Assembly: GCA_036898135.1 (NCBI GenBank)
Contig: CM072511.1
Span: 72,822,293-72,886,292 of the forward strand
Direction of reading: 5' to 3'
DNA length: 64,000 bases
From: Oncomelania hupensis
Lineage: Eukaryota; Mollusca; Gastropoda; Littorinimorpha; Pomatiopsidae
In this document: piece by piece, positions 21,320 through 32,895 of the stretch
Numbering within the stretch: the first letter of the stretch is position 1
How the letters are laid out: each line of letters starts with the position of its first letter
Translations under genes and position numbers: made by a program
Notes under the pieces: model-generated
What the model was told of the DNA's origin: nothing
Databases searched by the model: none
Seen by the model: only the letters and a program-made list of their open reading frames with translations

Positions 21320-21960
21320 TTTTTTAATGTCCACACTTGTCTAAAAACATGTTTATATTATCGTGAATCCGAGCGAGGTAAATGTTCGTTTGTCTGGTAT
21401 GGGTTGGAAGGGAGGGAAGGAGGGGGAAGAATAGGGGGATGGGGTCGATCGGTCGTTTGCACGCTATATCTCAAGAACCGCTGAACGGATTTTGTTCAAA
21501 CTTCATATGATCTTTACCTGGAGTAGTAGCATAGTATTTGCTCTACCTCGAACATCAAGATCGCTGGGGTAAATTCTTTGCTAAACACGTTCCGCTCTAT
21601 CTCAAAAACGCGGTACCGATTTCGATAATTTGTTTTAATTTACGGGCACTTTAACTCGTGGCCAGTCATTCAGTGGCAGTCCGTTGGTCGGTCGGACGAT
21701 CAATCGTATCCGAATTTTATTTATTTTTTGGTTTAAAACACATTATCCTGCATTATTTAAAAAACGACTACGCCGATTTTTATTATTTTTACAATGCAGA
21801 TACTTTAACCACCACTCAGCCTTTTTGTATATTGACCTTTGCTCTTTCTCAGGGGTCAGTCACTGTCACGTGGGGTTTATGGGCTCTGCACAATGGAATT
21901 ATGGACCCTCACGTTTATTCGGTGGGAACTGCTAGTAAGTCACCCTATGAATTACTTTAA
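21320..21960 (+). repeat. Family X interspersed repeat
   Basis: Contains ATCTCAAGAACCGCTGAACG and TTTTGTTCAAACTTC near 21470, ATCTCAAAAACGCGGTACCG near 21600, and a GATTTTTATTATTTTTACAA-type block near 21775, again the three-motif order of the family. Confidence 0.6.
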
Positions 21961-22035
21961 TAAATTTATTTGTTTAGCTCGTTCTGTGTTAAGGTTGGGG
22001 CACAGAGATAGATAGATAAAATGGTAAAAGATTAC

Positions 22036-23395
22036 TGTCACACTAGCTTTCACACGGCTATGAATCATATGTAGTCCAGCCACTTGATAACAGTTAAAAT
22101 CACACATTTATTTCTTCTACTCTATACAAGATTCTCTAAGTACTAATCTAACTTAAAAAGTCTCAGTTACTGCTAATAGTTCGATCGCTGATAGTCTAGG
22201 CAGCTGTTATATCTTCATCGGGCACTTGCTATAATATCTCATGTAGATTTGGACTACTGTGGTCCGTTTTACAGTTTCTGAAGAGTTGGACTACTGTGGT
22301 CCTGTTTCGATCAGTTTAAGTGCACCTTCGGTGATTACACTTAACTTTCTGATGGTGCGGTCGAAGTCCTTCTGTGAGGTAGCTTCTGGTACACCTTTGT
22401 CGTTGTGTAGTTGGGTTCCCTTGCCACGCTGTGGGGTCTGACAGGGTGTTTTTCAAGGTAGCTCTTTCCGACTTGTGCGGTAGAGGCTCCTCAACCAACT
22501 CGTCGTTTCTGTGGAGTGGGGTGCACAGGATAGCTCGCCTGCTCGTCTGTAATATAAGAGACGAAATTCTGCACAACCCTGAATAATCGGTTTGTGCAGA
22601 GCGTCTCACTGAAAGCCAAAGTAGCCCTCAGTGATAGCTCCACATCTCTATACATAAGCGACGAACATTCTGCTACTTCCGGGGTCCATTGGAATCTCAA
22701 CTCTAAATTCCTATACATACATAAATATAAATCGTGTCTAACTAACTATACACATACAGAATTAATAATATTATAAACATTCAGTGGTACAGCCACTGGT
22801 CTGCAAACATACATATAAGTTAAACAACAGTGGTTCCGTATGGTATGCAACATGGCGGCGCAACCGGTCGTGTTTCGCCACGTGTTCGGCTTTTCCACAT
22901 GGTCACGCAAATTCGGATTAACAATTCACATTTATGCATAGCAAATTCCACAAACATAATTTCCACAATAATATAAATATATCACGATGAAACAGAAGGG
23001 TGTTCATTTACCTGTTTGACAAGTTCAGGCCCGTGATGACTTGATAGATTTCTGAGATTCTAAAGTCCTGCTTCCTGGTCTATGAGTGAAGAGATTTCTC
23101 TGCTAGCTATTTAGATGTTACTTCTTCCTCGTCTCACACACGACTGACCAAAACTGTGTGTAGGTTTTGACCCATCAGAACCGGCTCTACCCGCTTAGCC
23201 TGCTGGTCATTGGTTAAACGGTCTGATTCAAAGCTCAAGTGCTGACTCACTGCGCTGTGTGTGGCTGGCTCGCCGTGTGTGGCCTGCTGTGTAATTTAAT
23301 TGCTGCTGTGTCATACACTAACTCTCTCTAATGTTACAATTACTACACAAGGCTGAATAGTAATAGGCAGAGTTAAAACTAGCCAGTTCATGACA
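22036..23395 (-). repeat. Candidate LTR of the 23.5 kb Ty3-like element
   Basis: Downstream of the minus-strand RT-RNase H gene, a purine-rich GTTGAGGGAGCC abuts TGTCATGAACTGGC, a plausible polypurine tract and LTR start at 23395. TGTCA/TGACA ends would place the other limit near 22036. There is no partner LTR in the window, so this is unproven. A 19-base direct repeat (TTGGACTACTGTGGTCC) lies at 22252 and 22285. No gene seen inside. Confidence 0.3.
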
Positions 23396-23562
23396 GGCTC
23401 CCTCAACTGAAAAAAGGCGATGACTACTGGATTCGACCTTTTTCTACTACAGAGCCTAGTTTAACACTGCACTATCCTAGGGTCCTATTTACAAACTAGT
23501 TAAGTTGCTCTACCTGAGCTGCAATGCTGTGCCAGGTAGCTATGGACACTAGTGACAGGGTA

Positions 23563-25149
23563 TTACTGGGCGGGGACGAATTCTGGTGCTGTGGCCCTTA
23601 GTTGTGTTGGGTGGGCGACAGCTGCTGTGTCCTCCACGAGATGGCGACTGAGGTAGTCGGCTCCGTGGTTCTCTTTGCCGGGGATGTACTCGATTTGGAA
23701 TGAGTATGCCTGAAGTGTGAGTGCCCATCTCATTAGGCGAGAGTTCAAAGACTTGGAGGCTGCCAGGAACGATAGGGGTTGGTGGTCCACCTGAACTGTG
23801 AAGTGGGTCCCATACAGGTAGAGTTGAAATTTCTGTATGGCCCAGACTAGTCCAAGACATTCTTTCTCCGACGTGGCGTAGTGGGTCTCGGCGGGTCTCA
23901 ATTTTCTGCTGGCGTAGGCGACAGGGAATAGCGTCTCTGCATTCTTGGGGTCGCGCTGTAGCAGTACTGCTCTGAGGCCTAAGTCGCTTGCGTCGGTGCG
24001 AAGAACGAATGGCTGAGTCAAATCGGGTAGGTGGAGTACTGGCGCCGATGTCATTCTGTCCTTGAGTGTTTGGAATGCTGCCTCGCATTCGGCTGTCCAT
24101 ACTACTTTGTCCGGGGCGATTTTCCGGGTTCCATTTGTCAGTGGTACGGCGATGCTGTTGTAGTTGGGGATGAACTTCTGGTAGAAGCCGCAGAGTCCTA
24201 GAAACGACTGCACCTCCTTCTTGGTCTTGGGCCTAGGAGCGTCGAGTAGGCGTTTCACGGTCTTTTCTACCGGTCGCAGGCTTCCTTGACTTATGGTGTG
24301 TCCCAGAAATTCTAGCTCGGTGAATCCAATCTGACATTTGGTGGGTCTTGCCGTCAATCCCGTGTCTCTGAGGCGGGCGAGTAGTTGTTGTAGGAGCGTG
24401 ACATGTTCCTCCCACGTAGGTGTAGCGATGAGGATGTCGTCCATAAACGAATGTAGGTGCTCGCTGCTCAGGGGTGCCAGGAGTTTTCGCATCATGGCGC
24501 TGAAGATGCTGGGTGCGTTGTGGAGTCCGAATGGAAGCACGTTGAATTCGAAGTGTCCTTCCATAGTGCTGAAAGCTAGGTACTTTCGGACTTGCGGTTG
24601 CACTGGTATCTGGTAGTATCCTTTGCTGAGGTCGATGCGTGAGAAGTACTTTGCTCGCTGTAGCTTGGCAAATAGGTCTGTCTGGTCCGGGAGTGGCTCT
24701 GGCTGGAACTGCGTTACCGCATTCAGGAGTCTGAAGTCGATGCACAGTCGATGCTCTCCGTTGGGTTTTCGCAACAATACCGTGCCTGCACTGTAGGGTG
24801 AAGTAGACTCTGAGATGATTCCGGCTGCCAGTAAGGTGTCTATCTCTAATTTCCTCGTTTCTCTCTCTGCCTCTAATTTCTTCTGCTCTGCTTCTAGTTT
24901 TTTCTGTTCTGCTTCTAGTTCTGCTTTTCTCTGTTCTGCTTCGAGTTTCTTCGCCTCTCTCTCTGCTTCTAACTTCTTTGCCTCTCTCTCTGCTTCCAAC
25001 TTCTTTGCCTCTCTCTCTGCTGCTATCTCTGCCTTAGCCTCCTGTTTCTCTACCTCTGCATTGATATACGCAATTAGGTCTCACCCTGCTAAGTGTAAAG
25101 CTTCCCCTAATTCCTTGAAGCGCAATCTCAAGGCCACTGGGTCCGACAT
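23563..25149 (-). pseudogene. Ty3-like Gag/RT-RNase H fusion
   Basis: The minus-strand frame starts MSDPVALRLRFKELGEAL at 25149, is broken by TGA at 25081-25083, then stays open to 23563 (478 residues from 24999). It begins with a coiled coil of EAEREAKKLEAE repeats, typical of the N-terminus of Gag in such elements, and passes directly into RT (AAGIISESTSPYS, RLCIDFRLLNAVT, FSRIDLSKGYYQ, FMDD at residues 185-188). RNase H follows (TDASD with D336, SEKECLGLVWAI, VDHQPL, NHGADYLSR). Capsid, zinc knuckle and protease are deleted and no integrase follows. RT and RNase H catalytic residues look intact, with F for Y in the YMDD box. Confidence 0.85.
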
Positions 25150-25320
25150 TGTCAAAAGTGTCTATAAACAACCTCTGAGTCACGTGGAATACCAAAACAC
25201 TAGCAATATTGCAATTCAATAACAACAATGCAAAGACAATCAAATTCGTAATCAATAATAGAATAAAACAAGAGTCAAATGGCATACAACAGTTATTTAA
25301 GCAAAACCTGCAAAAGAACA
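25150..25320 (-). other. Probable leader of the Ty3-like element
   Basis: Upstream of the Gag start on the minus strand. TTGGTATTCCACGTGAC near 25185 could be a primer site, but nothing matches the candidate LTR beyond GCTAGTGT, so the 5' LTR is missing or lost at the junction with the following LINE. Confidence 0.3.
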
Positions 25321-26302
25321 ATGCAAAAGCCTGTATGACAAGGTTACCAGTGCAGTCCTCCATAACAGTGCCATCGGAAACTGATTCAGAACAACAATCG
25401 GTGTGCGTCAAAGATGCCTACTCTCTCCAACACTCTTTCACATCTTCCTAGAGCGCATCATGTCAAATGCCCTTGCAGATCTCGAAGGCACAGTCAGCTT
25501 AGGGGGTAGAGCAATCTCCAACCTTCGTTTTGCGGATGATGGATTGGCTGGAGAAGAACAAGAACTTGAACAGGTTGTATAGATGCTTGAAACCACCTCC
25601 AGAGACTATGGAATGGAAATAAGTGCAAAGAAGACCAAAATGATGACCAACAACACCAATGGCATCAACACAGATATCAAAGTCCAAGGACAATTTTTAG
25701 GAGCCACTGTATCAGACAATGGGTCCCGACAGGAAGTCCTCTCCAGGATCGCACAAACAACTGGTGCCCTGGCAAGGTTGAAGCCCATTTGGAAAGACAG
25801 GACCATCAGTCTACATTCCAAGATAAGATTGCTGCGCTTCCTTGTCATCTCCATCTTCCTATACGCTTGCGAAACATGAATCCTCCCAGTAGATCTACAA
25901 CGAAGAGTACAAAACATGGAAATGAGGTGCTACAGAAGACTTCTGGGCATTTCCTATACCCAGGACATCACCAACGACGAAGTCCGACAGACCATCACAC
26001 ATGCCATTGGACAACATGTTGACCTGCTCACAGTGGTGAAGAAACGTAAACTCCGAAGGTATGGCCGCGTCACTAGATCATCAGACCTTGCAAAGACCAT
26101 CCTGCAAGGCACAGTGCAAGGATGTAGAAGAAGGGGAGACCGAAAAAGAGGTAAGAGGACAATATTCGAGAATGGATTGGCTTGACACTGAGCGAAGCTA
26201 TCAGGGTTGCTGAGGACAGAGAAAGATGGAGTACGCTGGTTAAACGAATGTCTGTGGTGCCCCTACGACGAGTTACGTGATAGGATAGGACAGGATAGGT
26301 CA
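25321..26302 (+). mobile_element. LINE RT C-terminal part (GGATA-tail family), dead
   Basis: Across several frames this encodes the second half of a non-LTR endonuclease/RT LINE: VRQRCLLSPTLF, then RISNLRFADD-like sequence, EISAKKTKMMTNNTNG, SRIAQTTGALARLKPIW, YACET, MEMRCYRRLLGISYTQ and TVVKKRKLRRYGR. There are stops at 25577, 25876 and elsewhere, and the FADD box has lost its following Ile-Asp. The 3' end is GATAGGATAGGACAGGATAGG. The same family recurs at 29323, 34437-37632, 43797, 49246, 57720 and 60585. It resembles LINEs catalogued near RTE; I do not fix the clade. Confidence 0.85.
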
Positions 26303-26460
26303 GATAATGGCCCATCATTTCATATTTTCATTTTGATTCTTCAGAAGTAAGCCCAACCATAATTTGTCCACGAAAAAAGTTACACTTTTAAAAATGTTGA
26401 TTTTCAGCTATTTGAATAAATATATTTCAATTGCTTACCATCTTGTTTTCAAGCGTTTAG
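26303..26460 (+). repeat. Family X fragment
   Basis: TCAGATAATGGCCCATCATT, TTTTGATTCTTCAGAAGTAA and TTGCTTACCATCTTGTTTTC match the 3' third of family X. Confidence 0.5.
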
Positions 26461-26751
26461 TCTGTAAACACTTCTTCGCGAGTGAGATAGTTTCCTATGA
26501 ATGGAAGAACTCGATGCATCAGCCCATCGTCCTCCCCCAGCCTCCTCCATCTGTCAATCACTTTTCCCTCTCCCCGTTCTCTCTTACGACCGGAGAACGG
26601 TGGTTTTGACATCTTAGACATTTCCACAGGAAATGCGTCTGGACAGCTGGATCTGTCGTTCCGACTTACCAACAATTTTCACTTGCACAAGCACAACTTT
26701 GAAAATGTGTCTCATAGCTTTATGTCACACTTCGTAGCTACGCAGTTTTTT

Positions 26752-26815
<64 letters not shown>

Positions 26816-27079
26816 CCCTCCCCCTCTCTCCCTCTCTTTTTTATATCTCTCTAGCCATGTGGTTCATGAATACTTGACAGCCGCTCGGTCACGATGGATA
26901 TCCCTATCAGCGCATGAAAAAAAGTTGAAATGATATAGTATCGGCGTTATCACGAATTTCCTATTGGAAAACAGCATTATCACGGACTCGATTCCAGTAA
27001 TTTGATCGCTTTCACTCATCACTCAGGATCGTATCTCGATCGTTATTACAGAGATGGCGAGTAGTGGCACAAAGAGGTT
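26461..27079. other. Intergenic with (CT)n microsatellite at 26754-26812
   Basis: No gene supported. The CT run of about 58 bases is followed by a C-rich decay tract to about 26850. Confidence 0.5.
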
Positions 27080-27480
27080 TTAAAATTACAAAAGTCAAGT
27101 CGTTCAAATGTATTTTCAGGTTCTTACATAAGCATTTGCAAAACTGCTCAATTTATTGGCCGTGTTGCGACTCGGCTTTAGCAAAAAGAAGCAAAATGAA
27201 AGCATGAATCTATGGACCACTTTCTGAACTATCTGCCAGCAAAATATCAGTGATCTAAAATGCTTGGCAAGCCGTGGCTAAAGTATCTGCAAATAAAAAT
27301 AATCAAATTCGGTTGTGGTTTTCTTGAAATAAAGCGAAAACAGGTGTTTCCACTATCTCAACAACAGTGGCCAGCATACCGTGCTTTTTGCATTACCAAA
27401 TTGTTAAGGTCCCAAAAGTTAATTTTTGTGGCTATAAACGTGTTGCTCAAGATCTTACAACAACAACAACGTAAATGGTT
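27080..27480 (-). repeat. Family X repeat, minus orientation
   Basis: The reverse complement gives the family X 3' blocks in order: TTTGCTTCTTTTTGCTAAAG, AGATAGTTCAGAAAGTGG, and TTTGATTATTTTTATTTGCA. It lies back to back with the plus-strand copy that follows. Confidence 0.5.
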
Positions 27481-27484
27481 TTGT

Positions 27485-27780
27485 TGATATTTGGTATACA
27501 GATAACCAACTTCAACGCATGGCTTATACAAAGGTTAAGGTCGCTGAAGTCATTAAAACGTTTTGCGCTTTATCTAAAAATTGGCTAAACAGATTTTGCA
27601 TGTTTTAAATTGCAGATAGTTCAGTTATGCCCCATTATTTTATTCTTGTATTTTGCTTTATTAGGCTAAATCAGAGTTTCAACATAGCTACGAAAATGAG
27701 CACTTTAGAATTATTGAGTTCCAGCTTTTTGTGCCAGTGAAATACATTTAAATGGCTTGCCTTTCTTATGTTAGTTTGAA
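27485..27780 (+). repeat. Family X repeat, plus orientation
   Basis: TTTGGTATACAGATAACC, TTTTGCGCTTTATCTAAAAA, TTGCAGATAGTTCAGTTATG and GGCTTGCCTTTCTTATG follow the family order. With 27080-27480 it forms a loose inverted pair. Confidence 0.55.
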
Positions 27781-27789
27781 GGGAAGCAC

Positions 27790-28394
27790 TAACTGAGCTG
27801 GTTGATTCTGAACTTCTCGCACGAGAGAGATATGTGCATTATCTACTCCTACGCCATTGTTTGTTATAATATAAACCAAACATCGACTATAATCCTGAAA
27901 AGCAGCAGCATTGCTTCATACATGGATTCAGAATTTCACAAGAGAATTAACCCTTGTCAAAAGAGTTTTGAATTTGACCACATGTAGCCCGCGATAAAAT
28001 TTTAATGTCATGCTCAAACAATCAAGACCTTCCTATATTCTCTTCCAAACTTTAAATTAAAAATCTAGAACTCAGCACAAATTTAAACCAGACCAAACCG
28101 AAATTCTGCATACTGATCCTCACCACACAAAAAACACCTGAATACAGTTCAGCAGTTGGACCGCTTAGATGCCCGTTTTGTCTCCCCTCATTTGCATTGA
28201 TGAATAAGGGGAGATCCAGTAGAAAGCTTTGCTCTTTTTGTTATTGCTTCCGAATTAAAATACAAAAATAAGACATTCTTTTGTCCTGTTTATGAGCCCC
28301 ACATTCCCATCATAACAAACGCGAGAGAGATACAAATACATGTCATAAAGGTGGCAACGTAATAATTCGTCCTTAACGCTCACGCAAACCTTGT

Positions 28395-28440
<46 letters not shown>

Positions 28441-29312
28441 CTTTACGGGTTTCTTCTATACAAGCCCCATAACCTCGGAATTAAATATTTCGAAAAGCTA
28501 ACTTTCTATTTTATTACCCTGGCTTCCACTGAGAGTTATTTAAGTAATTAAGCTTTTTATCTACTACAGGCGCGGCCTATCAGAACACACTGTCCTCCGG
28601 GGAAAACTAGGTCTTCGACTTAAAAGATTTCTTTTATCATAGGAGCTTGCATTACTCTAGAAGCTACTGGTCTGGAGCATAAGAGACTTAATTTTGTACT
28701 GTGCAAGAGTGTTTTATCTATGATCAAGGAATTTGTTCTCCCCTTGAGGAACGGTAAGAGAATAATTCAATTATAGACTGTCAACTAAAACTATAAGCCA
28801 CAAAGAAGTGGACTCGAAATTATGATAGGGCTATGTACGGTCACACTAAAAACCGGCTAAAAACGTTCGTCCAAAAACAATAACCTTTTCGCATGAAGAA
28901 TGGAAGAAAAAAAATTGGTTCAGGATTTAAATAGATTGGATTAATTTGCTTACAATGGACTTTAAAATGTTTTCTGACCTACATTATTATCAATACATTA
29001 GAGGTTTCATGCACAAAGCAGTTTTAAGAAATAGTCCTAGACTATAACAGTTGTCCCAGTTCAAAAAGGAATGTACAAGATGGTTTGTTTCAGATTCAGT
29101 CCCAGACCTCCGGTACTCAGTCTATGCATCGCATATCGCAGAGCTGTCTCAACTCGAAAGAGGGAGGAGGCCTAGTCTAGTCTCAACCACGTTTCATGAT
29201 TCAGAATAAATAATTGGCAGGAATGTTTTATCCAAAGTCATGAACATGAAACCTTGATGCTTTTAATATACATGTACATAAACACATGAATTTATCGATT
29301 TATATTTTAAAA
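27790..29312. other. Intergenic, no gene seen; (GA)n at 28400-28436
   Basis: AT-rich, with no supported coding region. A GA run of about 37 bases lies at 28400-28436. Just before it, 28346-28386 shares about 40 bases in inverted orientation with 39421-39460. Confidence 0.5.
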
Positions 29313-29322
29313 CAAAAAACGT

Positions 29323-29798
29323 GGTAAGACTGCTGCGCTCCCTTATCATCTCCATTTTCCTATACGCTTGCGAAACATTGACCCTTCCGCAGATTTACAA
29401 CGAAGAGTACAAAGCATGGAGATGAGGTGCTACAGAAGACTTCTGAGCATTTCCTATACCCAGCACATCACCAACGACGAAGTCCTACAGACCATCACAA
29501 AAGCCATTGGACAACATGATGACCTGCTCACAGTGGTGAAGAAACGGAAACTCCGATGGTATGGCCACGTCGTCAGATCATCAGGCCTTACAAAGACCAT
29601 CCTGCAAGGCACATTGCAAGGAGGTAGAAGAAGAGGGAGACCAAAAAAGAAGTGGGAGGACAACATTCGAGAATGGACTGGTTTGACACTGAGCGAAGCC
29701 GCCAGGGTTGCTGAGGACAGCGAAAGATGGAGTACGCTGGTTAAACGATCATCTGTTGTGCCCTTACAACCTCCGAGTTAAAGGATGGGATATGATAT
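29323..29798 (+). mobile_element. 5'-truncated LINE with 9-bp target duplication
   Basis: A short insertion of the GGATA-tail LINE family. AAAAAACGT at 29314-29322 is repeated at 29799-29807. An open frame (about 29368-29781) carries MEMRCYRRLLSISYTQ, TVVKKRKLRWYGHVV, KTILQGTLQGGRRRG and DNIREWTGLTLSEAARVAED, the C-terminus of the protein after the RT core. It ends in CCTCCGAGTTAAAGGATGGG and a GATAT-type tail. No catalytic domain is left, so the frame being open reflects a young age rather than function. Confidence 0.88.
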
Positions 29799-29809
29799 AA
29801 AAAACGTAC

Positions 29810-30718
29810 ATTTGAGGGCTAATATTATATTTTATGTGGGGCAACACTCACTGTGAATTTCAAAGGACGCTGAAATATCTTATCTTGGGTCACTTTAAAA
29901 TAGCGCGTTTGCATGACTTTATGACTGGGATGAGAAGACAAGGTTCTTCATTTGGCCATGTAAAAGGAAGCAAAAATTGGCCTCAGACTCTTAGCTTCGT
30001 GGAAGCTGTATAAGGCTGTCCTGGCCCTCGGGGAGTGTTGTCCTTTCATTTCCTTCCTTGCTTGCTCGCTTGCAGCATATTTTACTCACGGTCATAGGCA
30101 TTGAAAGAATCGGTTTTGCCATGAGCATGCTGTTGTATAGTGCGAATACATTAACGACGTAGAAAATCTCAATAATTTAACCATCGATGACCACTGGCCT
30201 AAATATTTCAAGCAAGATTCCGTGTGTCTTTACATTTTAACTGGGGAATACTTTTTAACAGTAACGTAAGCCCTTAACATATCATGCGAGCACGCCCTTT
30301 TCGTGGGGGTTTAACTATAAGCGCGTCACAAGTCATTCATTTGTTCCACGGTGGTTGTTTTTTCACTCTTTAATTTATTAATTTTAATTATTTTTAATTT
30401 TTAAAAAAGGTGGTTGTTGTTCTTTACTCTGTACTAAACGCAGTTTATACTGTACTAACGCACACACAACCACATTCACCAACAATGCTCTTCCCTACCC
30501 CCACTCCCTCTTCCCTTAAGCCTTATACACTCACACACATAATCTTCCACCCCGACGCATTAATAAAATGACAAAACAGTGTTATAGTAGTGCGTATGTA
30601 TCGTTTAATACACACCATCCATACTCCCACACACACAACATCCATAATTCTGTTTGCGATTTAAGGACATAACATAAAACAGACAGGTTACATTTAGATT
30701 AAAACAACAAACAAAGGA
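29810..30718. other. Intergenic, no gene seen
   Basis: Includes a short match to family Z (GGGGCAACACTCACTGTGAA near 29838, inverted relative to 20458). The rest is AT-rich without features. Confidence 0.4.
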
Positions 30719-30723
30719 AGGTT

Positions 30724-32316
30724 CACAGGCGGCGGAAGCTGCTCAGGATTGGGGGGGCCACACACTATTCAGTGACATCAGGGCCAGACCTGGGAAAAGT
30801 CGAGGGTGGGGGTGGGGGTATAGATTCAGCGAAGGCGCGAAGCGCCGAGTCTTCTAGGGGGGTCCGGGGGCATGCTCCCCCGGAATTTTTTTTTTTCAAG
30901 GATGCAAAATGGTGCAATCTGGTGCAATCTGAACCTTGAAAAAGCCATCTGTGATGGTCTGGGACTTTGAGCTTTTTGAACAATTAAACTGACAAACTCT
31001 GGGGTACAAAAATTATCCTCTGCCCCTCCCTTAAAAAACACACACACACACACACATTTATTTATCAGCAGAGATGTTTTGTATACTATTATTATTCACT
31101 ACTTTTTGTTGATCGTTAACGGTATAAAGCTTTATCTTGTAGTTTATGAACATCACCGCCCTGCTTTCACTTAATTCAGTCTTGCTGCACTAGGTTCCTC
31201 GGCATTAGTACCATTTGTGAATTGTATCTTCTGGCAAAACAGTTCACTGCCTCTTTGAATAAATATAGAATAAAGATTCTGATTCTGATTCTGATTCTGA
31301 AGTCAATATCAACATCCCTGTTCACTTTCAGTAAAGCAAGTCCATTTAGTCTCTGTTGCCCCATTGTAGAGCGCAGGTAGTTTTTCAGGTTGCGGAACTG
31401 ACTGTTTGAACGCTCACACTCGGCAGTAGTGGCAGGTAGGGTGCAAAGGTTCTAAAGCATGATGAACAGGTTGGGATAAAAAAAAATCCCTGTCACAATG
31501 TTTCAGTGTTTCTGATGCCGTGGATGGGATGATAGCTGTCGCATTCTCAGCAGCAGTTCGCCATTTGCAAACCCACCGTTGGTATTCTGCATCAAGGGTA
31601 GCGTTGTCTGGTAGGTCAGACTCCCACAACATTGCCAGCATCACCCCTTCTGGAACCTGCATGAAACCATCCTGGTTGTCTATTAAAGTGCTTGGCACCA
31701 GACATAGACCGACCATCAACTGCTAGACCAGCATTTTTGAACCTCGAGTCCAGTTCGGTTGACAGGTGTTCCAAGAAAGGAATGGCAATGCTAATCTTGA
31801 AATATTCTTCTGGAGTGGCCGCAGGTTGGTTGTCACGGAGAGTCTGTCGGGATGCTTGACGAGGAACAATAACCCCAGTTGTCAAAGCATTTGCCATTTT
31901 GCTGACTTCTTCACTTGTAGTCGAGAAAATTGCTGATATTGAAAACGGTAGACTGTAAAAACTGACAGCAAATGAAAGTTTTCAAAACGCGACTGTGACG
32001 TGCACGATGTCGAAAACTGTCGGTCACGTTGATCTACGCTAAGGCTAACGATTATGACGCGTCGACAGGAAATGATGACGAAGGGACGAACTTCTCTTAC
32101 TGATCAGAGGATGATGATGATGATTATGATGATAAACACTTGTATTGCTTGATTCCATTTGGAAAAAAAAATCCTTTAATGCCCTGGCAAAAAAAAAAAG
32201 AAAAAAAAAAGAGACACTACTTATTATTGGAGGGGGCAATATATAAGGCTGCCCCCTCCAACATTTTTCTAGGGGGGGGCATGGCCCCCCTGCCCCCCCT
32301 GCTTCCGCCGCCTGTG
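30724..32316 (-). mobile_element. hAT-related DNA transposon, internally deleted
   Basis: Bounded by a perfect 16-bp terminal inverted repeat, CACAGGCGGCGGAAGC (30724-30739 and 32301-32316 inverted), flanked on both sides by AGGTT (30719-30723 and 32317-32321). Subterminal GGGGGGTCCGGGGGCATGC-type sequence occurs at both ends, as in many metazoan hAT elements. The 1593-bp length leaves room for only the C-terminal part of a transposase. The direct repeat is 5 bp, whereas classical hAT elements make 8 bp. Confidence 0.85.
31170..31897 (-). pseudogene. hAT transposase C-terminal remnant
   Basis: Read on the minus strand in three frames: EEYFKISIAIPFLEHLSTEL (near 31800), then CKWRTAAENATAI, then ATTAECERSNSQFRNLKNY and MGQQRLNGLALLKVNRDVDI (31310-31430). 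The last block is the hAT dimerisation region of transposases related to ZMYM and 52-kDa-repressor type proteins. Catalytic DDE-type residues would lie further upstream and are absent. At least two frameshifts separate the blocks. An ATTCTG-type repeat at 31277-31300 just past the conserved end looks like a short retroposon tail. Confidence 0.8.
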
Positions 32317-32730
32317 AGGTTATGTTCAGGAACAATGTCTGAGACTGCAGTGACGGATAAAATATAGCAAACGTGCCTGAACACAGCCTTCATTGACATC
32401 AGTGGTTAAAACACTGAAAGATGTCAAAGAGTCAAGGTCTTAATACAATGTTATTTATGTACAGGCAGGTAGGCAGAGGGAAGGGAATAAAAGATGGAGG
32501 GGAGGGAAAAAAAACGCCTCTGTTCAAACATAGTTTGTTAATCATCTCTTCTCGTCTTCCTTTGCTTATAAACCATCTTCCAAAAAAATGGTCTTCTTGG
32601 CCTCTACCAAGCTACATCTGCCAGCGTGTAGTTATTTTTGTGCTTTTTATTTTCGTTATGGTTTTCTTTTTTGGTGTGTGAGTGCGTGAGAATAACGCTT
32701 TGAATCGATTTTTAAATAGGGAAATGCACA

Positions 32731-32732
<2 letters not shown>
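32317..32732. other. Intergenic, no gene seen
   Basis: No supported ORF. A- and T-rich with purine runs. Confidence 0.35.
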
Positions 32733-32804
<72 letters not shown>

Positions 32805-32807
32805 TTA

Positions 32808-32894
<87 letters not shown>
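32733..32894. repeat. (ATA)n/(TTA)n compound microsatellite
   Basis: About 70 bases of AAT trinucleotide switch at about 32805 to about 85 bases of ATT, so the two halves are reverse complements of each other and can form a hairpin. Confidence 0.95.

Positions 32895-32895
<1 letters not shown>

Noticed and set aside
22036..23395. Confirmed LTR
   Set aside because: Only one side is present and the sequence upstream of Gag does not match it; retained as a low-confidence candidate only.
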